Shown here: positions 48,412-62,825 of the stretch, in pieces
Layout: the number at the start of each line of letters is the position of its first letter
Position numbering within the stretch: the stretch's first letter is position 1
From: Phascolomyces articulosus
Taxonomy: Eukaryota; Mucoromycota; Mucoromycetes; Mucorales; Lichtheimiaceae
Direction: 5' to 3'
Assembly (NCBI GenBank): GCA_025677815.1
Contig: JAIXMP010000011.1
Coordinates: 1-64,000 of the forward strand
Length of the DNA: 64,000 bases
Program-made: the position numbers and the translations under genes
The notes under the pieces: model-generated
Databases searched by the model: none
Told to the model about the DNA's origin: nothing
The model's input: the letters and a program-made list of their open reading frames with translations, nothing else

Positions 48412-49953
48412 GGAGTGTATAGATAAAAAAAAATACTGAAAAAGAAAACAGAATAAGGTTAAGTTGTGTACGACATCATTTTCATTCCCTGAAAAAGTCA
48501 TACACATTGCTGGATTATTATTAGTCACATAATGACTTATAAGCGTGTCAAACCCATTCAACTATTTTTCATGCAGAAAACACTCTCTGTAATTGACTGT
48601 CATTGGATTATTCTATTAGTTATGTTTCTTAAATAGTTAATAAAATTTTCTCCACATGCCAAGTTTTTATAAGATGTATAATCTGTTGGATGAACAATTT
48701 GTTCCTGGCGTATTATTAAGAGACATTAATTATTTTACAGATGTAGGAATGTACAAAGGAAACTGAGCTATTAAAGGCTTTTTAAAACGATAAAATTTAT
48801 AAGTTGAAAGACTGGAGTGTTTACAAGAATTGATTATATCTGGCCTTCTCTATATCTTCTGATACTCCTGTTGCTTGATATGCACGAATTTGGCCGCTAC
48901 TCCTGCTTGAAAAGGATGGTGGTCAATGACATACACTCAACGAAAACGTCAAATGATGTACATGGTCAAACTAATGTTCGTGTTGTGTAAATGATTCTCT
49001 TGCTTTTCGGTTGTTTTAACGTAAATAAATCTTTTTGTGTCCAGCCGCATTGATGACTATTTGTATGACTATTGATCAAGCTCTGTTTGTCTTTGAACAA
49101 GAATAAATGGAGTACAGGCCCCATCAAATGTTTGCAAAGAAGGCAGACTACGGATGAAATAAAGTGTAAATATATAGTAAACCAATATCTTTCTTTTCCG
49201 ATTCATAATATTATTAGGCATAATATAAACGTAAAGTATGCTCTACAGGTTTTTTTTAAAAAAAAAGTCATGATTAACTGTTTATCGATAATAGTAAATG
49301 AATGATGAGATTACAAGTTATACAAGGCTATATACGTAAAGTAACATGTTTAATTAAAAACCACAGCATTCTTTGACTCAATAGCCAATCCACCTACAAT
49401 TGCTTAAAGAATAGATATACAGAATTGTAGCTGGTGGAATGGTTATTTCATGACACAAAATACGAGTAAAAAGGACTATACCCTTTCTCTGTAAAGAATA
49501 AGGGATATATAAGAATACCTTGGCGATATGCGGGGATGGTATAAGACAATGGGAGTGATAATGGTGATAATTCCATAGTAAGTTCATAGTTTCTTAGGAT
49601 GTTTTATTTCATGGTCGTTTTCAGAAATTGGCGGTAGTTATGATCCATACCTCTAATTCCAGTCTTGTTTCTACTACTACTTGTCTTAATGTTCCATAAT
49701 GTTTTGCTGCTTCTTTGATCAAGTTGAGAACGGCTTTCCATGATCATGCAGCAATCTTTTTTTAATTACTACACTGAGGAAAGTCATGATTGCTCAACTT
49801 TTTTCCCGTAAGGCTAATAGGATGTCCGGTTTGCTAACAACTTCGGTACGAGATTATTCAAATAAATACGTTATTTTTATCCTTGCATTTCTTAACGATT
49901 GAAAAAAAAGGAGGTAAATTATATATGTACTAATAACCAAGTCTAGCATTATA

Positions 49954-50265
49954 CTTACAATTAAGCTCTGGATAGATATTATAAAACGGAGACGTACGAT
50001 GATATATAATAAAGAATAAGAGGAGAACAAGGAGTTGACAAAGAAAAAGAAATAGACTCTTGGATATTGATCACATCAACTCTTTTTATATAATTCGAAA
50101 TAAAAAAAAAAAGATAAGCTCATCAGGTATCACCACTGACATTACTTTCTACTACTATTATTACACTAAAATCACACAGTTATTCATATTATGTATCTAT
50201 ATAATATTATCCATTTTTGGTAATTATGGTATAGGTTTGTAGATTAACAACCTTGTGAGTTTTAG
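49954..50265 (+). repeat. Diverged direct repeat, copy 1
   Basis: This roughly 310-base segment aligns in order with 54019-54310: CTTACAAT at the start, a TATAAAA followed by TATAATAAAG and TAAGAGGA, then TTGGATATT, TCGAAAT, and at the end TTGTAGATT and AACCTT-R-TG-R-GT. Similarity is moderate with several indels. No stable reading frame is shared. Probably an old duplication or relic of a mobile element. Confidence 0.5.
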
Positions 50266-51104
50266 ATTATTGATATCTCGTATTAGTATACAATAGCGTG
50301 AAAAGCCGAGAGGCGTTGAGACGGACGGAAGACAGCAAGGAAAAAACAAAAAATCACGCCTCATGTCATAAGTTTTGGATTATTACCACTCTATACTCAT
50401 AAAAATGAAAGGTACAAATTTTATTCATAATTCAAACCATAAAGTGTAAGCTGAGATGGGGAAAGGTGATCAATGGCATCCTGAATGGGGTTTTTGGGAT
50501 GCGCAAACTTGAATATAGTCATTGAGTTGGCGAGTACATTTCAAATAGTTATTGATCAATAAATGATTGTATTGTTTCCTTGATCGTGTATATATAGTTT
50601 TTATTAAAAAAAAAAGGAGCTTGTCAAAAGGAAACCGCGTGCTCTTGTTTCTTACGTATATAATAATAGAAGCATAGTCATAAAGCACAAACAGTGGTTA
50701 ATAACTTTTTATACGAGATATAGCCCATGATTCATATGTGTCAAGCGCTTTTGACAATCATTTTTATAATAAAGTGTGAGCATTCCAAAAACTATACTCA
50801 AAAAAAAGACATATAAAACGATCATCCTTTTTCATAAATCGCAATGTACATCACGATGGATTAACTTAAACAAAGCATAATATATGGTAACGTATTCTTT
50901 ATTTTATTGGTATGGTCTGTGCATCTATAAAAATTCCGAAGCAGTCGGTCAGGATATATAACAACATAAAAAAAAGGCAGACACTTTAATATAGTAGTAA
51001 ATGTTGAAGATCAATTTATTAAAGGATAAACAATAAAGCGTTTTATTTTACATGAAGAAACTAAACTAATTGGTTTTTTTATCATTTCTTATATATTATT
51101 AAAA

Positions 51105-51425
51105 AAACCGGCCACGACAGTACTCATCGCCTCCTCGTGCCTCAACCAACACACTTGCCCAGACTTGCCAGGACATCATCATCTTACACTTATGAAAAAG
51201 CAGTGGCGTCATACTTATTCACAAGTGTAAGATGATAATGCCAAGGCGCACCCAAGACTGTCAACCCCTCCAGTTGTACAATCGTGGAATGATGAACCTG
51301 GGATTATGATGACCTACGCTATGCTTTCATCATCTGGGAACATCCGAAAGCAACCCTATTGTAATAATCAGTCTGGAAAAATTTCTTCCAACCTGAAGTT
51401 ACATGATGAGCGTGTGACCTAATGA
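51105..51425. other. GC-richer island with imperfect hairpin
   Basis: Conspicuously richer in G and C than the surrounding desert, with all frames interrupted. It contains an inverted repeat: CATCATCTTACACTT (about 51176-51191) pairs with AAGTGTAAGATGATAATG (about 51223-51240) across a loop of about 30 bases. Directly after the hairpin is CCAAGGCGCAC (51241-51251), also present in the islands of the giant inverted repeat. Could be a non-coding RNA gene, SINE-like element or MITE. Confidence 0.35.
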
Positions 51426-54018
51426 AAAAAAAAAAGAGAGAAAGGAAAACAGCAGGTCTTTTTATACTTTCTTTTTATTCCCCATTGAATATCCGCTTGG
51501 GTAACTTGCTTATGGAGCAGTCTTTATTTTCCTTTCTCCTACTTTCTATATGCTTGTAAGCGTGTATAAGCCATATGAGTAAAAAAAAAAAAAAAAGACG
51601 TTCATCCCCATGGAAATTTTTATACAGGTTAAAGTGGTACCTAGTTCACTCCGTCCCAAGCTTATTTTTTGTTTCACCTGGTCACAAAATAAGGATCTGC
51701 ATTAAGACATATATCTCCGTGGCGCCGATTTATTATCAGGGCTAAGAAGTAGCATTTGAAAAGTTATTGTTCATTCTACCATCATACAATTGGAGGACAA
51801 AAGCTTTATTTTAGTGTATTGCACAGTAATGTATCGTATTTCTTTTCATTCTATGCGTAGGTTTGATTTTACCCTTTTTTTTTCTTTGAATTTTCTACGA
51901 AAGCCATATCCCCTCCCCCCCCAGAAAAAAGCATTTGATGAACCGGGCCAATGGGATTGAATTTCTCCACGTATATGATATGCAAAAAGGAACGGAATTC
52001 TAGTACATATGAGGTATAATTTAAATAGCACAATCAACTGATAGAAACCAAGTTGTTTGTGCACTGAACGTATACGCTATACTCAGAAATAAACAATGTA
52101 ATCAACCACCTTTTGATACTTTTAATACATGTTTTTGTATTGCATATTATTGCAGTACTGCCTGTTATTTATGATTCCAGTAACGTGGTCATGATAAATA
52201 ATTGTTATTGTTGTTGTCGGAAGTCATCGCCAAGGTAGTTTATCCAAGCACAACAACAAGTTACTATATTCTCGGTAAATAAAAGGAATTTATTTATTCA
52301 TTATTTTGAGATTTGAAATCAGAGTACTATTATATGCACACTTTCTATGAAATGGTATGATAGGTATGATAGGTATAATATGCATCTGGGCATGTCCTGT
52401 ATAATATGTCAGATCTTTTATATAGTACTATAAATAAAAATATTATATCGAGTCGCCAAGTGCTTATATTTTGCACAGTGATTATAGTAGGCGGTAAAGA
52501 ATTAATATGTATGATAGTTAACATTATACACATATCATTATTTCACTACTACTACCCCAAATTATTGAATAGCCTACTCTCAGCAGTTGATCGATCTTTT
52601 TATTATCAGAATGCAAATTAGTTATCATGATAATGATTGACCCTAATATGGAATATTAGTCCAATGAAGAAAAAAAAGATATCATAAAAAGTAATAATAA
52701 TAATATAGGAATGATGATGTTGAAAGTCGACAGGATGAGGGTTACGAGCGATCACATTTTTGGACAATTAATTGTTCAAGCCAGATTCCTTTATGTTGTT
52801 GGATCACTTCGTGTATTTTTTATATATGATTCTGAATTATCAATTGGTTCCTTGGTAATGTTGTTAAAGACAGATGTACTTTTCGACAACAGTCGTCTAG
52901 TTGATTTGAGAGTAGTCAACCTGTCGAGTGCTTCAACTGAGGTGGATATCGCAATAAGAACAATTCCTGCTATGAAATAAATTTTACCGAAAACGCGTTC
53001 TGTGGCATGTACAGCAATATAGTGTCCTTTTTTTAATGCTAAGAAATATACTGTTTTAATTATTATATTACCTTTGATTTGAAAAGCGAATAACGATCGA
53101 GTATTATAACCATTAATCAATCTTTTATTGAGATAACATAAACAACATACATACCAATATGGAGTATAGTCATTGTTGGTAGATTAAGAAGAGGCGCGTG
53201 AGCTATTTTCACAGTCATTGTTATTCTTTTAAAAACAAATATAAGGGTGCTTTTTACGACACACCCATATTATAGGACAATGATATAAGTTTGGAACAAA
53301 AATTTACACTTACTGGGGTAACGAGAGTAATCTGATTCAGCAATCCTTGGTTACTATGGGACCGTCAAAAATAAACTTCACTCTCGCAAAAGAAAGAAAG
53401 AGCCGCTTCGTACTAGCCAATCCGTCATAAGCTATTTTCTTAAAACAATTAAATAAAAACACCCATCTGGACACAATTCTAGTTCTTGACGGTGATAGTG
53501 ATACAGAAAGAGCGAATGATGTATCCTTCTTGTTTATAGTGAAACAATATATATATGCCCCTGTCAATTTGTTGATGGTGTTCGATATAAAAAGTAGTTG
53601 TGCTTTTTTTTTTTGCAAGGCAGGATCATACAATGTATAATTTTCATAAATAGAGTTGTAAAAATGAAATATTCCTAACCTTGATTTCTGGTTATCACTA
53701 TTGCCTTCTGTTTCATTTTTATGGTGCCTGTGGCCACGACTTTCTAGTGTACAGGTGTCGAAAATTCGTAGCTAGTGTTTGTCCCCATGTGCTTTCGTCC
53801 GATGGTAGATCTTATACCAAGGAGGAAATAATTATGCTGTTGCCAGTATTTCCTCGCTAAGCTTAAAGCTTTTAATGAAGTATATTTCTTATATATATAT
53901 TTCTCAAAAGTACGTAAATACAGATAAACTGTAATAATACACAAAGCTAGCATCATCTTCTTGACATTCATCTCACATTGTACATCTTAGTCTTTACCCG
54001 TGGTAGGGTAATTCATTG

Positions 54019-54310
54019 CTTACAATCGACTTCAATTGGGCACTATAAAAATGAAGAGGAATATGTATAATAAAGTGTAAGAGGAAGAAAAAAAAACCAA
54101 GTTTTTGGATATTAACATAATCTTTCTTTTTTATGTGACTCGAAATATAATAGGATAGACTTACAAGATCAAAATAGTCAGTGTTTCTCTCTATTACTAT
54201 TTTACTATTTACTGTTGTTGCAACTATAGCTTCCGTCACAGGTTCACCAATACTATCTTTGAATGGTAACTTTAAATGCACATTGTAGATTTAGAACCTT
54301 ATGGGTAGTA
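54019..54310 (+). repeat. Diverged direct repeat, copy 2
   Basis: Partner of the segment at 49954-50265 in the same orientation, 4.06 kb downstream. See copy 1 for the shared blocks. Confidence 0.5.
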
Positions 54311-56912
54311 GTAGACTGTCTCATTCCTGTGCTGATATATATTAATGCATGACCATGATCCTACTGAAATCACATCCTCTCCATCAATACTATTATAATA
54401 TTGTAGTAAAAAAAAGAATATTTGTAAAAGATTCATCTATTAGAAGGAATGAAGTTATTAGGATAATCTTTTTAATATGGACTTTTATATAGAAAATTAA
54501 AAAAAGAGAATTCAGTTTCATCAATATCAAAGTAATAACAAAAAATGAAAGGGATTGATCATTTTTTATTGCTGTCCAAACCATTGAAAACCAGCTATTC
54601 CGGTCAATGGATTATATTTTTTAGGATATGATTATTAAGTATATCTTAGTGAGATAGTTTTTAGATCCTATTTCTGAGACGACATTAAAATTACTGGTGT
54701 TCGACGTCGTATGATTCACATGAAATGTGATAAATTTTGATACTTGTAATAGTATATAGTAATTTGTCCGCCATCATAATGTTCCTCTCATTAAATAGTT
54801 TACGCCAAGTATTACCTTAAATTTACAGCGATAATTTTTCAATCTTAATGTCTCGGTACATATATTTTTATCGATGGCGTTACTACCAAATCATGCTGCT
54901 AATAAGAAATGACATCATTTATATTTTTAAATGGAGCAAAGAAGCTCCACATTCATTACATAAATACACTACTACACTGTTTTTAACGAGAGAAATATGA
55001 TTCGTAAACGCCAAATGATCGCGTGTGAAACAGCTATATATGTATATATAGTAGCTAAACTATTCTCTTATGAAAAAGTTTACTCGGTTCAATACGATCA
55101 AACTATATGAAAGAAGTATTGTATGAAAATACAGAGCGATTTAATTTTTGTACTACTACATAAATTACGTTTGTTCGCTATTGATGAGTCTATTGAAGGA
55201 TTGTGTCCTACCATACTAGTAGCTCTCTTCATCGTGTACATTATTAAATGTAAATAATAACCACAGCACTCTCTTCTTGATCATAAGCTAATATATGCGT
55301 TACTTCTATAAAGATAAATTTTATTAGTTATATTTACATTTTCTTGTGTCAGTTTAATGCCCACAGTTCTTTGAAAAAACCTCTTCTTTGTCCACTTCCA
55401 ACTACAGTTTTACAGGTTTTCTAACCTTTAAATTAAAACTATTCACATGGTGAACCGTTTACATGATTAAGAAATAATATGATTGTCGACTAGAAAAGAA
55501 TATTTAGAGTATAATATCTTCTATGCAGTTATTTATCTAATATAAGTCTCCCATTGTAGGGGGGATTTACAAGTAAAGACGATGAAAACAGCGTCTGATC
55601 ATCTGAAGCAAACATGGTGCTATGCATAAAGCATATCCAATGACAGCATGAATGTTTTTTTTATATCATATCATTGTTTCTCGAGTGGTATAATACATAG
55701 AATTTAGTAAGATAAATAATAAATCTTTCAGTTTTTTTCTTATCAAATAATCCGTTTCAGTTTTCTTTATCAAAATTGCAAATAACATTTCATAATCATC
55801 TTTCATTACGATATAAGTCAACAACTGCTATTATACTGTTTAATGAAATGATGGATAGAATAACACAACAGCTTACAGTAATAAAATGTGATACAAAAGA
55901 GCTTTCTATCATTTTGTTGCTCTTCAAAAAATAGCTTGTAGGGCTACTCTATTATTACGCCATCAAGTACCATCTAAGAACACTGAATGTTCTCCCAGTT
56001 CTTTTCCCCCAACAACAGTAGAGAAATTCTATATATTCGTTGCTACATATCAGTAAGGACAACATAAGAATAGGATACTATATTTACCATGCTATTGTTG
56101 ATGGACTACATGACAATAATAGAGAAACAAAAGTATCATTGATGCGCGATTTTTGCCATGTGATGTTTGCGGTGATTTCGAAACAGAATCTAAAAAGATA
56201 ATTACCGATAACATAATCCAAATAAAGATATTTGGAGACTTCTCAGCCTTCATTGAATAAACATGTAATTATTACGATAGTATTCGAAAACAAAGAAGAA
56301 TGTCCAAAAAACAAATACTTAGTCCCGCGCACCGTATCAAAGCATTACCATCGTTGCGTATGGCGATGTTTCTTAGATATTATCACACTCTTTTTTATAA
56401 ATATTCACAATAACCCCATACCTTTCCATCCCTCTCTCCCCCTAGTTTCTCAAACATAAGAATAGTAATTAACAATTTGAAACAAAAATCAACATATCCA
56501 TAAACAAAGCAAAAAAAAAAATGATGGGTTATCTTTTACCAACGTGTTCTTATTCATTTAGTAATATCATCATCATCATATGCAACCTGTCATACTAGAA
56601 AGATTTTGTTCTCCCATTCAAATCGTTGAAAATTATGCTAACTAAATAGATCCAATGATGCCAAAGAAAAAAAGACGTATTTTCTAGAATGAACAAATAT
56701 TATTTATAAAATAAGAATGACGATAGTTGAGCATATGTACTAAATAGGATAGCAGTAGCCTATAAAATATAGTTTTTTAAAAAGTAGATCATGCATTTTA
56801 TTTTTAATAATAATAATAATAATAATAGCTTGGCTGATATTTTATCAGAATCTGGTATTTGATAGAGAATTATTAGCAAATTTGTCATTTTTTTCTAAAT
56901 CAGGCTCAATTG

Positions 56913-56939
<27 letters not shown>
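56913..56939. repeat. Poly-T tract
   Basis: About 27 consecutive T, the longest homopolymer in the window. In this setting it could be the A-tail of an old retroposed element read on the other strand, but no element body is recognisable next to it. Confidence 0.85.
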
Positions 56940-56945
<6 letters not shown>

Positions 56946-57225
56946 GCGGGATGATAAGATTAACCTACAAGATTCGTTATGAGTGCCGCTGCAGCTGCTC
57001 TTCTCTAGATCAGAAGCGTTAAAAAACAGAAGCTGGGATTTTTTTTTCCATTCCTTCTATAATTATTTTTATAATAAAGCAACTTAAAATAAATTTTTGT
57101 TTCACATCTATTCATCTCTTCCCCCCCCCCCAACCATTTCTTAAGCACGATTTTGCTGTCTGAGCCTATCTTTATAACCTATTAATTGTACCATTACAAA
57201 TACATGAATCAAAATGAAAGGGTCA

Positions 57226-57245
57226 ATGATGATGATGATGATGAT
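57226..57245. repeat. ATG/GAT trinucleotide microsatellite
   Basis: About six and a half units of ATG in a row, in non-coding DNA. Confidence 0.85.
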
Positions 57246-57856
57246 CCTTGTTATCTATCATCATTTTAAATAGGGTCGATAGTTTGTTGGGGTTGATCTC
57301 TTTTTTTTTTGGTTTGATATTCTCACCAAAAAACAAAACTCTCTTCGCAGCCTTGGAACTTGTTCATTCATCCGTACCCTTTCTCTCTTTCTCGCACCTT
57401 TTTTTTTTCTGCACAATACATGAAAGGCAAACATAAACTCCCATACAGGTACCATGTCCATTCTCATTTGACACACTCTCTCTATGTTTTTTTCCCCTCT
57501 CTCCCCACAAAATGCCCCGAACTTTCTTTTAGTGTAACGATCTGCAACGCCACAACAATTTCTTTAAGAAACCAAATGAATGGAATTTTATTTTTTCAAT
57601 GCAAACAAACGGAAAGTAAAGAATTAAATGATTGCTCATTGGCATCTCTTTATATTTATGGAATACATTTTTAATATTCCATATCAAATATATGACATAA
57701 AAAAGTATAAAGATAAGGGCCCATGTCATGTATAAGATATAGAAGAAGAGAGACCGAGCTAGTGAATCAATATGGAGAACAGGGTGATACTTCATCATTG
57801 GTATTACAAATAGTAGCATATTCTGGAACAAGAGAAGAGAACTCATTATTAATAAA

Positions 57857-57884
57857 GATAATAATAATAATAATAATAATAAAT
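57857..57884. repeat. AAT trinucleotide microsatellite
   Basis: About nine ATA units. A similar shorter AAT tract lies at 56806-56827. Confidence 0.85.
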
Positions 57885-59896
57885 TATCATATTCATGTAG
57901 CTATAAATACATTCAAAAAACCAAAAGTAAGGCACTCTAATTGTTTTTGACCTTTTATAAACTGATTATTTATAGTCATCTTTTTGCCATTAGAAAAAGT
58001 AATTACTGGGAACTTTTGCTTCAAGGCTGATTGTGTGTAAAAACCTAAAAAAACGATCGTATTCATAAAATGGATGGTTATCATGAGCCAAAAAAAAAAA
58101 AGAGTAAACAAATCCTGACTATTTGTATCAACGTAATATATATTTTTATATATACGGCTATAAATGACAGTATACTATTCGTACTATAAAGTTAAATTTG
58201 TATTCTATTATAATACTAAAATTAAAAATGAATGGAAGAAACATCTTTTTCTTCTTCTTTAAACACTACTTTACCATGTAAATCAAAATCAGACCAATAA
58301 AAGTTTGTAAAGATGACGACTCAACAGTCAGGAAACGGAATCCATTTAAAGTTTGGTGTTTGTATGACCAATGCACAAAAATAAAGAATTCACCGACTCT
58401 TGTTTATAAAAAGCTGCTGTATGACAAGTCTATACAAGAATCGATCACATTTTTTTTTTAAAGTCTGTAGTTCTATCTTAAAACTGTTATTTTTTTTTTT
58501 TACTAACAAGAAGATGTGTTTTATATACTCACTAGTAAAAAAAAATACTTGTAAATTTCGAATGTTATCAACAATTCCGATCGATGAATGCGACACCATA
58601 AAGTTATCCATTAGAACAAACGCGTCTTTGAATAAAAGCAAAATTTCAATCGTCATTGAATTCTGATCTATCTTCTAAACTGATAAAAAAAAACAATATA
58701 CAGTATATGCATCCTACTACTAACTGCAAATTGTCGATCCAACTTTTATGTATTATAAATCTTGATAACCTTACAAAAGCGTCGCGAGTAAAAAGAAAAA
58801 AAAAACTTTGGGACAATCGAACAAATTTAGAAGACTGCATAACAAACAGGTTTTTTTTTCAAACGTGAATGTTGGCGTCGTCGATTGCATGTAAACATTT
58901 TTTGTATCTATAATAAATAATGATGCTTCACGTTTTTATAAAAACAATCATTTTACCGAACGTATGAGAATGAAAAAGAAAGTAGATGCACACACATTTA
59001 CTTTACTTTAAGGTTTTTTAAACTTTTTGACAAAAAGAGGTTTTTCCCATAGTAAAAAACTTAAGAAAGGAAGGAAAAAAGGGACTTGCATATATAATAA
59101 TTTGGTTATTTAAGTTTTTGATCATTTTTTTTTTTAGGTAATGTTATTAACAAATCTAAATTATCACTCCTTGTACTCCTCCTTCTGAATCGTGTAACAA
59201 AAATAACAAGTTGGAACTGTTATACAAGAAGAATCCATTCGCGCGCCCGATCACCGTTAAACAACAACAAAGAGATCGGTACGGGCCGTTGATTTACTCT
59301 CAGATTAATAAACAAACATAAAAACATCAACTTGCTAAATAGGAAATGAGAAAAAAAAGAGAGTTTCATATAACTTATTAGTAGTTATTAGGTACTATTA
59401 TATGCAATGCTAAATAACAAATAAAAGAGTATTCTCAATAACACCTGTTTACTAATAAAATGTAAAAGAGACAAGCTTGAGAGAGTGAGAGAGAGTAATA
59501 CAACATTCTTCTCTTTTTCCCTTCTCCCCCACCCCTTTACAAGGATGTGTGATCTCATCATTCACTTTTATTTCGTCTTGGGAACAAAGAAAAACTTTAT
59601 TGAAAATCGCGGATTCTTATTCAAATAAAGAAAGAAGGGTAGGAAGGAATAATGAGGGCTTACTACAAACTTTGTTTTTTTCGGGTTAATCGTCATCATG
59701 GATGGAACAACCCCCCACTACCTCCTCTTTCCTTGATTATAGTAGAAAGCAATTCATTTTATTTATTTATTATTATTCATACGAATATACGCGTCATAGA
59801 AGTAGATAATACATAAATTGATTCTTTATGAATCAAGGGAGATGGGACCATCATCATCACTATTAAATAAGAAGACACGGAGGTGACATTTTTTTC

Positions 59897-59944
<48 letters not shown>
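59897..59944. repeat. Compound (AT)n(GT)n microsatellite
   Basis: About 13 AT units followed by 11 GT units, 48 bases in all. Confidence 0.9.
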
Positions 59945-62052
59945 ATTATTATTAGGATGCACCTATAGATACATCTCAAGAATAATATAATTTTAGAATA
60001 TGAAAGAAAGGGAGAAAAGGGAGATTTATTGAATAATGGAAGCTGAGCAGAACGTTTGTTTAACAAAAAAACGAGAATGAATGGGCTGGAATCCTGGGTT
60101 TTTAATAGGTGAATGAATTGATTGAATTGGTTTTTTTTTGCCGTCTCCGTAATAATAGAAAATATACTACATTATCATCTAGCAGGTCTATCGATACCAG
60201 ATCGATCTCTCCTGTATAATCTATGTTATCTATAATAGAATCCCTCTCAAATGAATGCAAGTATCTTGATAAAAAAAACGCCTGTACTGGTAGAGAGCCG
60301 TTTTTGCTGAATAGATATGATAATTGTCATCCGTGGATATAGTGTATCAACCTTCTTTTTTTTGAATGATGCCATCATGATATAAAAAAAATTCCTCGGT
60401 GGTTTTTTTTTAGTATTTGATGCGTATCTTGTATAAAAGAGCGTTGTAAACACCACTACTATAATCATCATAAAAAAATGAAAACAACAACCTACTACTA
60501 TATGCGTGTCATTTATGATTTGAATTGAGCGGCTATTCATGGATCTCCTTAAGGTTTTTATTATTTCCTGTCATCCTTACTCTGTGAATAAAGGAGAATT
60601 CACCAAGAAAAAAAAATATAAACCTTAATTTAACATTATTTTTAAGAAGATTTATATATACTTGCAGGAAAAAATGATTATGTGAAAGGGGTTGGAATAA
60701 TAGAAAAGTAACTCATATATTATATAACAAAACCGATTACTACATGGTAAAAAGAATTACATACTGATATCATTGTATATCCTCCATTATTATTATTATT
60801 ATCATTAATATGTAAAGATACCAACAAATTCTATTTATCAGCCATTCTTTAATTCATTTTATTCTTATATATCGATCTAATACCTCGCATTGTTCAATAT
60901 AATGTAAATACACGTTTTCGTTATAATATATAGAAGTCCAAAGAACTACTATTCCGAATGATCAATTATCAGTGTATATGACATAAAAGTGATCAGTCTA
61001 TTTCATTATGATGGATACAACTTAGTATTGCGATGTTGTCACTCGTCCATAAGTAATAATATGATTGAAAATATGAAAGGAGACATGTCATAAAAAATTA
61101 GAGCTTCATATCACAGACTTACATGCTTTCTCCTAAGTATTATTGTAAAGTGACAAGAGAACAAGGAGATTTCCCCTTACATAATTATTTCATAATCTTA
61201 ATTTCATGCTATATTATCCCTGATGATGTCGACAAACATTGTAATAATATACTATGTCTTCTCCTGCTTGTTCGTGGAGATTGCCGACGAGGGATATATC
61301 ATGATAATCTGTCGTGTCCTTTCCCCTCCTTCCAAGTTGGGGAGAAAAGGAGAGAGATGATAATAAGAATAATAGGAATGAAATTAATTCATATGTTTAT
61401 TTATATACTACTACTACAACGACTAGGAGGCTATATAATAAATATTTGACTGTATCATGCTTCTATAAGATTTATACATGTTTTTTTCTAGGTAATAAAT
61501 GACTGCTATATGTCCAACTAATAATAAGTACATATATAAATTACTAAATAGCATCAAGAAATATGTGGTGATTTGCGGTTTCGTTAGTCACATAAGTAAA
61601 AGTGAGTCATTGAAAGGGAAACACACATATATATATATTCAAAAAAAAGGGTATGTTTTACAGCTATATCTTATCATGAATCATATTGCGTCATCTATAG
61701 AAAGTACATTCTAGCAAACGATGATCTATATAAAGTGAGATAAACCGAATCAACCGACTTATGAGACATAATTCATGCAAAGAGTACATCTACCTGTATT
61801 ATGAAACTATGTTTTTTTTGACAGCCCTAAATTATGAGCTGGGTGACAAAAAGTGGGAAACCCAATAGAGCAAATTTCCTTTCTTCACCCAACCGCATAA
61901 CACGACTTTTTTTTTCTACATTGTCCATTCCACCACTCACCTCAATAACAACATAAAACGTAAGTTGAACATTATGTACTGTGCTTTATGATAATAAAAA
62001 GAAAAGAGATACGATAAATCTCGATTACAGGCTATTTTTCTAGAAAAAGATC

Positions 62053-62751
62053 ATGGATTTACGTGACATTACAGATAATGTCCAACGGTCGAATCAACAA
62101 TCGTCATTACCCTCACAACAACAGGAACATGCTACTGGCAATGTGAAACAAGAGGTAAATGTCGATTTCTCTCTTTTTTTTTTTCTTATTAAAAAAGTGT
62201 TGTGTGCATGTCTTATGTCATTGACAATAGAATTAACTTTTTTTTTCACCTATATCCATATTTATAACAGGTAGAAGATACAATACCAGCAGCAGTAGCA
62301 GCAGGACGATCTGCACAACAAGCATCGTTTTCTGATTTAGCGAATCAACTACAGGATGCACGTAAAAGAACCGAAAACGTGTCACCACGTACATATCTTG
62401 ATAGTACCGTTGTTCCCACGTTATTAGAAGGGTTAAAGCATGTTGTATTGGAACGGTAAAATGAACAAATAGAATGTGATTTGCGGAATTGGCATGAATA
62501 TCAGGAAATAAGAATAGACTCACTGACATGGTAAATGCAGACCATCCGATCCATTGGCTTTTTTAGGACAATACCTATTAGATTGTTCAGCCAATCTTAA
62601 AGCCGAAAATAAAAATACAACGCGAGCTCCTCCTCCATCTCAAGGAGCATCCACACCCAACAACGATAATAATAACCCACCCTTACCACCATCACAATCC
62701 GTTGCTTCAACATCATCCAATGCATTTGTTAAACGAGAATCCCAACCTTAA
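62053..62751 (+). CDS. SDC1: COMPASS histone methyltransferase subunit SDC1 (DPY30)
   Basis: Predicted 165 residues; exons 62053-62154, 62271-62455, 62541-62751. The Dpy-30 motif spans about residues 74-115: R-T-Y-L-D-S-T-V-V-P-T-L-L-E-G-L, then E-R-P-S-D-P-L-A-F-L-G-Q-Y-L-L. This X-type helical bundle dimerises and binds the Ash2/Bre2 subunit of COMPASS, the H3K4 methyltransferase complex. The junction in the middle of E-R-P is confirmed by the motif. Gln-rich N-terminal and Pro/Asn/Ser-rich C-terminal tails are fungal additions to the roughly 100-residue animal protein. Confidence 0.93.
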
Positions 62752-62825
62752 ATACATTTACATTTATATCGCTTTTAAAAATGGAGAGAGACAGAGATAG
62801 GATCTATCTTTCTATAATCTTGTTA

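Larger units (their letters stand above)
48412..62052. other. 13.6 kb gene-poor, AT-rich region
   Basis: I find no convincing gene here. Open frames are short, AT-driven and match no family. The least random is a pair of overlapping frames at 52711-52980 (plus) and 52791-53120 (minus; contains I-Y-F-I-A-G-I-V-L-I-A-I-S), which could be a relic. The region also holds microsatellites, long poly-T, a diverged direct duplication and a GC-richer hairpin island, listed separately. The last 200 bases are the SDC1 promoter. Confidence 0.6.

Noticed and set aside
51940..51965. GGTTCAT on the minus strand as a tRNA T-loop
   Set aside because: The flanking bases do not form a 5-bp T stem and no D-arm or acceptor stem is present.
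52711..53120. Overlapping plus and minus frames in the desert
   Set aside because: Both open on opposite strands over the same bases, a typical shadow effect; neither shows a domain. Kept only as a possible relic.
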